Source of the DNA: Struthio camelus
Taxonomy: Eukaryota; Chordata; Aves; Struthioniformes; Struthionidae
Assembly: GCF_040807025.1 (NCBI RefSeq)
Contig: NC_090946.1
Span: forward strand, 3,142,001-3,206,000
Length of the DNA stretch: 64,000 bases
Direction: 5' to 3'
The notes beneath the pieces were generated by a model. That model was given only the letters and a program-made list of their open reading frames with translations, made no database searches and was not told the DNA's origin. How positions within the stretch are numbered: the stretch's first letter is position 1; each line of letters opens with the position of its first letter. This document shows positions 19,312-28,045 of the stretch, piece after piece. The position numbers were made by a program, and so were the translations under genes.

Positions 19312-22300
19312 TCAGGGCCCGGGGCGGCCCAGGCTGGGGTTGTGCAGCACGAAGTGGCAGAGGCCGGGCAGGCGCTGGTGGCCCAGCTGCTCCTGCAGCC
19401 GCTGCATGGGCAGGTTCCCCAGGGCCGTGTGCCCGAAGACGAGGAAGCCGCGGGCCTGCGTCTGGCGGGCCAGCAGCACGGTGAGCGCCTGCATGAGCCC
19501 GCGGCGGCGGTGGGCGGGCAGGGTGTAGCCGTGCGCCCCGCTGCCGAAGGGGCTCTGCAGGGTCCAGCAGACGGGCTGCCCGGTGCCATCGAGCAGGCAC
19601 AGGCTGGGGAAGCGCTCCACCAGCTCGGCCAGGTAGCGGCGGCTCCACGCGTTGCCCCCGTAGACCCACGTGGCGTCCAGCAGGTCGGCGTGCGCTAGGC
19701 TCATCGAGCCCACCTGGATGCCGGGGTCCAGCCTGCAGGTTGGGGGGGGGCCGTGAGCCGGGGCAGGGGGGAGGCACCAGGATTTTGGAGGGGGTGGGGG
19801 GGGGCTCACCGGGGCTCGGGCATGGTGGCAGGGTCAGGGTGCAGGTAGGTGTAGTACTGCGACACCTCCAGCTCGATGCCCTTGGCCCCCGCCATGGCCT
19901 GCGCCGTCGCCACCACCCCGTCCTGCAGCCCTGCGGGACGGTGCCGTCAGCGGGACCCCCCACCCCGGGGAGCCACCAGCCCCGGGTCCCTCCCCGGCTG
20001 CCCCACCACCTTGTACCCCGCTCCCAGTACTACCCGTTTTGCCCCCCCCCAGTGCTCCCCAGCACCACTGATCTCTGCCCCTCCCAACCACAGTGCCCCC
20101 CATTCCTCACCCCCAGCCCCCCCCCCAGCACCGCTGCCCCCAGCGCCACCAAAGATGTGGAAGGCGGTGTCCCAGCGCACGGCTCCCGGCGTCTCCAGCA
20201 GGGCCCGGTAGGCGCCCAGGTCGTGGTAGAAAACCGCGTGCGTGTTCCTGTAGCAGTCGTCCACCGGCGCCTGTGGGGCAGGAGGGGAGTTGGGGGAGGG
20301 GGGGGTTGAGCCGGCCCAGCCCGGGCGCCAGCGTGGCCCCGGCTCCCCACGGCCCACGGCGGCCACCTCGCCACGGCGCCGCGCCAGCACCGCGCGGAAG
20401 TCGGGCCACGCGTCCACTACGGCCTCGAAGTCCCCCGGGTTGCCTCGGGTCATGTTCATCACGGCCCCATACACCTGCGGGCCAAGGGGGTCAGCGCTGG
20501 GGGGGCCGGGCTGGACCACCCTGCCCTCACTAAAGATGGCTGCCCTTGCCCTGGGCTGGCCTGGGGTGAAGGTGGAGGGGGTGGGGCCACAAGCCAGGCT
20601 GCCCGTGAGGGGGCGGGGCTTGGAAAGCCCCTCCTCCAAGCCCCTCCTCCCCCCCAGTGGGGCAGAGGGGACCTGTCGGATTGGCCAGGTGACACCCCTC
20701 CTGGGCTGGGATTGGCTGGGCCATCCTGGCCTGGGAGGGGATTGGCTGGCTCAGAACCAAGCCAGGCTGGGATTGGCTGGCTCCAGCTGGCACTGCCTGG
20801 GAATGGCCTGAGCCGGTTGGGGGGGGGTCACCATTGCTATGGTGCAGGGGGGTGACACTGGGGTCCCCATCATGGGCGGGGGGGACGTGGGGGTCCCATC
20901 GCTGGTGGGGCAGGGAGACGGGGGGGTTCCGTCACCAGCAGGCTGTGGGGCAGGGGGGAGGTGGGGGTCCCGTCACCGGTGGGGTGGGGGGACGTGGGGG
21001 GTCCCGTCACCGGCAGGCTATGGGGCAGGGGGACGTGGGGGCCCCGTTGCCGGTGGAGCAGGAGGGACGTGGGGTTCCCGTCACCGGCAGGCTGTGGGGC
21101 AGGGGGACGTGGGGGTCCTGTCACCGGCAGGCTGTGGGGCAGGGGGACGAGGGGGTCCCGTCACCGGTGGGGTAGGGGGACATGGGGGTCCTGTCAGTGG
21201 CAGGCTGTGGGGCAGGGGGATGTGGGGGTCCCGTCACCAGCAGGCTGTGGGGCGGGGGGATGTGGGGGTCCCATCGCCGGTGGGGTGTGGGGCAGGAGGG
21301 ACGTGGGGGGGTCCCGTCACCGGCAGGCTATGGGGCAGGGGGACGTGGGGGTCCTGTCGCCCGCAGGGCAGGGGGCGGTGGGATGTGGGGGTCCCATCAG
21401 TGGCAGGATGTGGGGCAGGGGGACGTGGGGGTCCCGTCACCGGCGGGCTGTGGGGTGGGGGGATGTGGGGGTCCTGTCGCCGGCGGGCTGTGGGGCAGGG
21501 GGGACGAGGGGGTCCCGTCGCCAGCGGGCTGTGGGGCAGGGTGGACGTGGGGGTCCTGTCGCTGGCGGGCTGTGGGGCGGGGGGACGTGGTGGTCCTGTC
21601 AGTGGCAGGCTGTGGGGGCGGGGGGACGTAGGGGCCCCATCACCGGCGGGGTGTGGGGCAGGGGGACGTGGGGGTCCCATCGCTGGCAGGCTGTGGGGGC
21701 GGGGGGACGTGGGGGTCCCGTCACCGGCAGGCTGTGGGGCAGGGAGACGCGGGGGTCCCGTCGCCGGCGGGGCAGGGGGACGTGGGGGTCCCGTCACCAG
21801 CAGGCTGTGGGGCAGGGGGACGTGGGGGTCCCGTCGCCGGCAGGCTGCGGGGCAGGGGGGACTTGGGGGTCCTGTCAGTGGCAGGCTGTGGGGCGGGGGG
21901 ACGTGGGGGTCCCGTCACCGGCGGAGCAGGGGGACATGGGGGTCCCGTCACCGGCAGGCTGTGGGGCAGGGGGACGAGGGGGTCCTGTCACCGGTGGGCT
22001 GTGGGGCAGGGGGACGAGGGGGTCCCGTCACCGGTGGGCTGTGGGGCAGGGTGGACATGGGGGTCCTGTCGCCGGCGGGCTGTGGGGCGGGGGGACGTGG
22101 GGGTCCTGTCGCTGGCAGGCTGTGGGGCAGGGGGACGAGGGGGTCCCGTCGCTGGCGGGCTGTGGGGCAGGGGGACGTGGGGGTCCTGTCAGTGGCAGGC
22201 TGTGGGGCAGGGGGGACGTAAGGGCCCCGTCACCGGCGGGGTGTAGGGCAGGGGGACGTGGGGGTCCCGTCTCTGGCAGGCTGTGGGGCGGGGGGACGTG

Positions 22301-23625
22301 GGGGTCCCGTCACTGGCGGGCTGTGGGGCGGAGGACGTGGGGGTCCCGTCACCGGTGGGGTGTGGGGCAGGGGGATGTGGGGGTCCCGTCGCTGGCAGGC
22401 TGTGGGGCAGGGGGGACGTGGGGGTCTCGTCACCGGTGGCGTGTGGGGCAGGGGGACGTGGGGGTCCCGTCGCTGGCAGGCTGTGGGGCAGGGGGACGTG
22501 GGGGTCCCGTCGCCGGCGGGCTGTGGGGCGGGGGGACGTGGGGATCCTGTCGCTGGCGGGCTGTGGGGCAGGGGGACGTGGGGGTCCCGTCACCGGCAGG
22601 CTGTGGGGCAGGGGGACGTGGGGGTCCCATCACCGGCGGGGCAGGGGGACGAGGGGGTCCCGTCACCGGCAGGCTGTGGGGCAGGGGGACGTGGGGGTCC
22701 CGTCGCCGGCGGGCTGTGGGGCGGGATGGACATGGGGGTCCTGTCGCTGGCAGGCTGTGGGGCAGGGGGACGTGGGGGTCCCGTCGCCGGCGGGCTGTGG
22801 GGCGGGGGGACGTGGGGATCCTGTCAGTGGCAGGCTGTGGGGCAGGGGGACGTGGGGGTCCCGTCACCGGCAGGCTGTGGGGCAGGGGGACGTGGGGGTC
22901 CCGTCACCGGCGGGGCAGGGGGACGAGGGGGTCCCGTCACCGGCAGGCTGTGGGGCAGGGGGACGTGGGGGTCCCGTCGCCGGCGGGCTGTGGGGCGGGA
23001 TGGACATGGGGGTCCTGTCGCTGGCAGGCTGTGGGGCAGGGGGACGTGGGGGTCCCGTCGCCGGCGGGCTGTGGGGCGGGGGGACGTGGGGATCCTGTCT
23101 GTGGCAGGCTGTGGGGCAGGAGGACGAGGGGGTCCTGTCACCGGCAGGCTGTGGGGCAGGGGGACGTGGGGGTCCTGTCAGTGGCAGGCTGTGGGGCAGG
23201 GGGACATGGGGGGTCCCGTCACCGGCGGGGCTGTGGGGCAGGGTGGACAAGGGGGTCCCGTCGCTGGCAGGCTGTGGGGCAGGGGGACGTGGGGATCCTG
23301 TCGCTGGCAGGCTGTGGGGCAGGGGGACGAGGGGGTCCTGTCACCGGCAGGCTGTGGGGCAGGGGGACGTGGGGGTCCTGTCAGTGGCAGGCTGTGGGGC
23401 AGGGGGACATGGGGGGTCCCGTCACCGGCGGGGCTGTGGGGCAGGGTGGACAAGGGGGTCCCGTCGCTGGCAGGCTGTGGGGCAGGGGGACGTGGGGATC
23501 CTGTCAGTGGCAGGCTGTGGGGCAGGGGGACGAGGGGGTCCCGTCACCGGCAGGCTGTGGGGCAGGCTCCTCCGCAGGGCTCCCTCCAGGCGCTGCAGCT
23601 GGGCCGGGCACGTCAGGATCAGCAT
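19312..23625 (-). CDS. Glycine N-acyltransferase-like protein
   Basis: GLYAT family: GNAT-fold enzymes that conjugate acyl-CoA to glycine or glutamine. Five exons in transcript order: 23625-23548, 20474-20367, 20270-20150, 19930-19810, 19732-19312. Phases agree; 282 residues (human GLYAT has 296). N-terminal GLYAT domain: TCPAQLQRLEGALRRSLPHSLP, VYGAVMNMTRGNPGDFEAVVDAWP, AFHIFGLQDG. C-terminal domain: LAHADLLDATWVYGGNAWSR, FPSLCLLDGTGQPVCWTL, GYTLPAHRRRGLM. The segment that reads TGE(L/M)RM in mammals reads GSGAHG here, without the Glu. Exon 1 is joined to exon 2 across a 3.07-kb intron that is almost wholly a minisatellite. The exact member (GLYATL1/2/3) cannot be assigned. The gene shares a short divergent promoter with its paralogue at 23963. 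Confidence 0.88.
20670..20800. repeat. Short ATTGGCTGG array
   Basis: Four copies of GGGATTGGCTGG or close variants occur at about 30-bp spacing (ATTGG at 20680, 20711, 20741, 20772) in intron 1 of the minus-strand GLYAT-like gene. ATTGG is an inverted CCAAT box, but a regulatory role is not shown. Confidence 0.7.
20835..23547 (-). repeat. 40-bp minisatellite made from exon 1 end and donor, about 65 copies
   Basis: Nearly all of intron 1 of the minus-strand GLYAT-like gene is a 39-42 bp unit. Read on the minus strand a unit contains CTGCCCCACAG, CCTGCCG, GTGACGGGACCCC. The end of exon 1 plus the start of its donor is the same sequence, with about 24 bases identical to many units. Each unit therefore carries both an acceptor-like CCCCACAG and a donor GTGAC flanking seven bases. 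The array abuts exon 1 at 23548 without a break. Confidence 0.93.
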
Positions 23626-23962
23626 GGCCCTGCCGAGACCCCCCCCCCCCGGTTACAGTGGGCCAGGGGGGCCCCGAGACCCCCCAAATAACAGTGGGCC
23701 AGGTCCCCCCCCCCATGCACACCTGGGAGCTGTGGGGCAGGTGGTGACGCTGGCGGGTCCCTGTGGCCGTGGGGCGGACAGTGCCAGCAGCGGGTCCCCG
23801 GGCCGCCGGCAGCCGTCACGGCTGAGCGAGTGTCCCCTGCCCGTGGGGCGGCCCCGGGGGGGGCGGGGGGTGAGCAGGGTCCGTCCCGCCAGCGCCGGTC
23901 ACGGGGCCCCGGGGGCCCGGTGCTGGGGGACGCGCCGCCGCCTGCCCCACGGCTGCAGAGCC
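23626..23962. promoter_or_regulatory. Shared divergent promoter of the two GLYAT-like genes
   Basis: The start codons at 23625 (minus) and 23963 (plus) are 337 bp apart. The interval is GC-rich with C-runs and CpG clusters. No TATA box is visible. It must hold the 5' UTRs and core promoters of both genes unless non-coding upstream exons exist. Confidence 0.65.
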
Positions 23963-26326
23963 ATGCTGGTCCTCACCTGCCCGGCCCAGCTGCAGCGCCT
24001 GGAGGAGGCTCTTCGGAGGAGCCTGCCCCACAGCCTGCCGGTGACAGGGCCCCGGGGACCCCCATGCCACCCCTGGCCCCCCACGCTGCTGGTGATGGGC
24101 CCCAGGGACCCCCCCATGCCACCCCTAGCCCCCCACGCTGCTGGTGAAGGGGCCCCTCCCCAGGGATCCCCATGCCACCATGGCCCTCATGCTACTGGTG
24201 ATGGGGCCCCAGGGATCCCCATGCCGCCCCGACCCCCTGCCCTGCTGGTGACATGGTCCCAGGGACCCCCCCCCCATGCCACCCTTACCTCCCCCCCACC
24301 CTTTCAATGACAAGGACCCTGGGGACATCCCCATGACACCCCTGACCCACTGGTGACGGGGACCTCGTGACCCCCCCCGCCACCCCAACACACTGCCACT
24401 GATGGGGACCCCAGAGCTGGGGAAAGGGCCACCAGGGTCCTGGGGCTGGGGCCAGGTGTGAGAGAGGTCGGCAGCACCCTGGGGTGCAGCTGGGGGCCGG
24501 AGGGACCCATAACACCCCCCCCCCACACGCTGCACCCGCGTCTCCTCCCCAGTGCTGACCCCATCCTGCAGGTCCTGGGTGCCGTCATGACAGTGGCCCG
24601 GGGCAACCCGGCTGGCCACGAGGTGCTGGTGGACTCGTGGCCCCACTTTGGCGTCGTGCTGAGCCGCCGGCGCCCACAGGTGCTGCATCGCGCGCTCTGG
24701 GGTGGGGGCCCCAGGTGGCCGGTGCCGCTCAGACTCTCCCCTGCTGTTCCCCCAGGAGCCCGCGGACCCCGGGGACATCTACGCCAACCAGGTGGCGGTG
24801 CATTACCGGGACGCGGGCGCCTGGCGGGCGCTGCTAGGGGGCACGGCTGCCCTGGACTGGAGCGGGGGCCTCCAGCTGCATGGTAAGGGTGAGCGCCCGG
24901 ACCGCGGGCAGCGCGTGGCCCCCAGCCCCCCGGCAGCCGGCACCCAGCTCGGCCCGCCGCCCCGCAGGCATGCAGGAGGGGCTGCACGAGGCCGTGCGCG
25001 AGGTGGCCGCCGCCAAGGGCCTCCTGCTCCGCACCTACCGGTTCCAGGCGCTGCTGAGCCCCGGACCACCACGGGCCTGGGTGCCGTGAGTGCCCACCGG
25101 CGGGCCGGCAGCAATGGGATGGGGGGCACTGGGGACCCTGAGCACATCCCTGGGTGGCACTAGGGACCCTGAGCACATGCCCAGGTGGCACAGGGGACCC
25201 TGAGCACATCCCCAGGTGGCAGAGGGGGTCCCTGAGCACATGCCCAGGTGGCACAGGGGACCCTGAGCACATCCCCAGGTGGCAGAGGGGGTCCCTGAGC
25301 ACATCCCCAGGTGGCACAGGGGACCCTGAGCACATCGCCGGGTGGCACAGGGGACCCTGAGCACATCCCTGGGTGGCACTAGGGACCCTGAGCACATCGC
25401 CGGGTGGCACAGGGGACCCTGAGCACATCCCTGGGTGGCACTAGGGACCCTGAGCACATCCCCGGGTGGCAGAGGGGGTCCCTGAGGACATCCCTTACGG
25501 GGCACAGGGGACCCTGAGCACATCCCCGGGTGGCACTAGGGACCCTGAGCACATGCCCAGGTGGCAGAGGGGGTCCCTGAGGACATCCCTTGGGGGGCAT
25601 GGGGGACGCTGAGGACATTCCTGGGGGGCACTAGGGACCCTGAGCACATCCCCGGGTGGCAGAGGTGACCCTGAGCACATCACCAGGTGGCAGAGGGGGG
25701 TCCCTGAGGACATCCCTTGGGGGGCACTGGGGACCTTGAGCACATCCCCAGGTGGCACAGGGGGCCCTGAGCACATCCCCAGGTGGCAGAGGGGGTCCCT
25801 GAGGACATCCCGTGGGGGGCCTGGGGGACCCTGAGCACATCCCTTGGGGGCCCCAGCTGTGGGTGCCCCCCTGCCCAGTGGTCAGGGCTGCCCATGCCGC
25901 AGGGTGCCGCCGGGGCTGCGCCTGGCGCCCGTGCCCTTGGCCCACGTCCCGCTGCTCAACGCCACGTGGGGCTTCGGGGGCAACGTCCGGAGCGGGCGGT
26001 TCCTGGCGTCCCTGGTGCAGGCCTTCCCCAGCGCCTGCCTGCTGGACCGCCGCGGGCGCCCCGTCTCCTGGAGCCTGGTGGACCCGCTGGGCTGCCTCAG
26101 CCACGGCTACACGGTGCCGGTGTGGCGCGGCCGGGGGCTGAGCGGGCTGACACTGGCCACCCTGGGCCGGGTGCTGCACGCCCAGGGCTACCCCGTCTAC
26201 TGCGGGGTGCTGCCCGACAACACGCCCTCGCAGCGGGCCGTCCGCGCCGTCGGCTTCCTGCCCCAGCCCGGCACCCTGTACATGCTGGTTGTCACGCCTG
26301 GCGCCCCGCCTGCCCCACAGCAATAG
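23963..26326 (+). CDS. Glycine N-acyltransferase-like protein, second copy
   Basis: GLYAT-family acyl-CoA:amino-acid N-acyltransferase. Exons 23963-24040, 24572-24679, 24756-24882, 24968-25085, 25903-26326 (TAG), with phases agreeing and 284 residues. The first exon encodes TCPAQLQRLEEALRRSLPHSLP, nearly identical to its head-to-head neighbour, then VLGAVMTVARGNPAGHEVLVDSWP. The last exon holds the C-terminal domain: LAHVPLLNATWGFGGNVRSGR, FPSACLLDRRGRPVSWSLV, HGYTVPVWRGRGLSGLTL, GVLPDNTPSQRAVRAVGF. Beyond exon 1 the two proteins differ widely, so the duplication is old or exon 1 has been homogenised. The Glu of the mammalian TGE(L/M)RM segment is absent (GCLSHG). Donors GTGACA and GTGCTG are weak but conserved in position. 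The 3' end faces CLCF1. Confidence 0.88.
24022..24345 (+). repeat. Diverged intron 1 repeat copying the exon 1 end
   Basis: About six units of 45-65 bp. Each begins with a relic of the exon end and donor (CAGCCTGCCG-GTGACAGGG, then ACGCTGCTG-GTGATGGG, ACGCTGCTG-GTGAAGGG, ATGCTACTG-GTGATGGG, GCCCTGCTG-GTGACATGG, ACCCACTG-GTGACGGGG) followed by CCCAGGGACCCCCATGCCACC. It is the counterpart of the much larger array in the neighbouring paralogue. Confidence 0.8.
25100..25860. repeat. Minisatellite (about 32 bp) in the last intron of the plus GLYAT-like gene
   Basis: About 24 copies of CCCTGAGCACATCCCCAGGT plus GGCACAGGGGA or GGCAGAGGGGGTC fill the intron 25086-25902. Alternating variants (CACAGGGGA, CACTAGGGA, CAGAGGGGGTC) suggest a dimeric or trimeric higher-order unit. 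Confidence 0.9.
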
Positions 26327-26612
26327 CTCCTGGCGGGGACGGGGGGGCGGGGATTCGCTCGGGTGCTTGGAGCTGGGGATCTGGGTGAGACCAGGGGCAA
26401 GCAGGGCATCCAGCCCCCCCACCCCAACACACTGAGAGCAGAGCTGTCGGTGTGAGTGGCAGCAGCATAGCTGTTCACTCTGGTCCCTACTGATCCCACT
26501 TGCTAGTCCCTCAGGCGCTCTGCAGCACCCCCCCCCCGGTGGCACTGGTGGGGGGCTGGGAGTGGGGGGGGGAGCCCTCGTGGCAGGCGGCAGCAGGCGC
26601 TGGAGAAAGCCT

Positions 26613-26682
26613 TTTATTCGTTAATACAAGAATAGATCTTCTGCAATAAATACCCTAATAAATAACATCTCCAATAAATAAA
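26613..26682 (-). promoter_or_regulatory. CLCF1 AU-rich element and poly(A) signal; plus-strand AATAAA cluster
   Basis: On the minus strand this reads three ATTTA pentamers (26651-26647, 26663-26659, 26679-26675), two of them inside TTATTTATT nonamers, then AATAAA at 26618-26613. That is the class of AU-rich element that makes cytokine mRNAs unstable. It lies about 1.35 kb after the CLCF1 stop codon. On the plus strand the same bases give AATAAA three times (from 26645), about 320 bp after the stop of the GLYAT-like gene, so one element may end both convergent genes. Confidence 0.8.
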
Positions 26683-26799
26683 CACGCATTAGACGCACCA
26701 AAACAGCGGTCCCTGGGGACCCTCCCCTCCTGCCCGGCCCCGCCCCTTCCCCAGGCCCCACTCCCTACCATGACTGGCAGGTGTTTTGCCAGGGGCAGG

Positions 26800-27400
26800 G
26801 CTACAATGGCTGGGCCCCCCCCCCTGCCAGGCCCCACCCTTCTGCCTCAAGCCCCTCCCACTGCAGCCTCCTCTGGCTGGAGGCTGTGGCAGGCTCTGCC
26901 CAGTTTAGGCCTGGCCCCTCCCACCAAGGCATGTGGGCGGGCCCTTAGGGGACACTAGGCAGCTGTGGGGCTGAGAGGTGGGGCTTGGGGCACCTGGGGG
27001 TGGAGCTGGGAAAGGAGGTGGGGCTTGCTACATGGGTCATGGGAGGGGCTTATTGCCATCTGGAGTGGAGGGGTGGAGCCTATTGCTCTTGGGGCGGGGC
27101 TTATTGCTGCTGGGTAGGGAAGGGTTTATTCCTATGCTCTGCAAGATTGGTCCTTTGGAGGGTGGGCAGGGCTTAAGCCCACCCTGGGGTCCATGGGGGC
27201 GGGGCTTATTGCTGCTGTAGGGCAGGAGAAGAGTGGGCATGGGGCACAGCGGGGTGGCAGGGGCCAGGATGAACACGGCATGGTGGCTGCCATGGTGTCA
27301 CAACCTCTTGCCTCAAGGCCATCCAAAGTGGTGACAGGGCATGTGGGGCGGTTATGGAGGCACATCAGAGACAGCCATCCTGTCCCCCAAAGCACAGCAG
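26800..27400 (-). other. CLCF1 3' UTR, distal part
   Basis: Taken as 3' UTR because no gene and no other minus-strand AATAAA followed by G/T-rich sequence is evident between the CLCF1 stop and the AU-rich element. It contains several copies of GGGGCTTATTGCTGCT-like words (27045-27215) that form a weak repeat. No reading frame here resembles a known protein. Confidence 0.5.
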
Positions 27401-27419
27401 GGTGACAAGGGGGTGTGTG

Positions 27420-28045
27420 GTGGCACAATGGGGTGAGGCGCGCTGTCCCTCAAGGCACAGTATGGGGATAGAGGGGATGTGGGTTGGCCATGGTGGCATA
27501 TGGGGATGAGGAGCACCGTCCCTCAAGGCCCAGTGTGGTGATGTGGGTGACCATGGTGGCACATCAGTGTGAGGAGCTCTGTCCCTCAAGGCACCGTGTG
27601 GTGACAGGGGGGATGTGGGGTGGCCGTGGTGGCACATGGTTGGGGGGGGGGTAAGGAGCTCCAGCCCTTAAGGCACAGTGTGGTGATGGTGGGGGGACGC
27701 ATGTTGCAGTGAAGAGCTCCATCCCTCAAGGCGCAGCGTGGTAACATGGAGTGGCTGTGGTGACACTTTGGGTGAGGAGCTCCATCCTTCAAGGCACAGC
27801 GTGGTGATGATGGGAATTTGGGGGGGGGGGCTGTGGTGGCACGTTAGAGTGAGGATCTCCATCCCTCAAGGCACAGTGCGGGGCTGGTGGGAACGTGGGG
27901 TGACCGTGGTGGCACATCAGGGAAGGAGCTCTGTCCCCCAAGGCCCGACGCGGTGACAGGAGGCCGCGGGGTGGCTGTGGAGGTGCCCCGCGGCTGCAGA
28001 TGCTGCGGGGTGGCGGGCTCAGAAGCCCCGCGCCTCGAGGCGCAG
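27420..28045 (-). repeat. CLCF1 3' UTR minisatellite copying the end of the coding sequence
   Basis: About eight copies at 55-85 bp spacing carry CCATCCCTCAAGGCACAGTG (plus strand). The CLCF1 frame ends at 28019 with the related plus-strand sequence CGCCTCGAGGCGCAGCGTGA. Read on the minus strand the units translate like TLRLEGWSS, matching the authentic C-terminus TLRLEARGF. The array begins within a few dozen bases of the stop codon. Confidence 0.8.

Noticed and set aside
17372-19963. An 863-codon minus-strand open frame spanning POLD4 and the GLYAT-like gene end
   Set aside because: It runs through POLD4 exons in mixed frames and through C-rich repeats. The conserved pieces inside belong to the POLD4 and GLYAT-like exons already modelled.
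20961-23747. A 928-codon plus-strand open frame
   Set aside because: It is the antisense of the 40-bp minisatellite in the GLYAT-like intron, with parallel open frames in other phases. The periodic Gly-rich peptide is not a protein signature.
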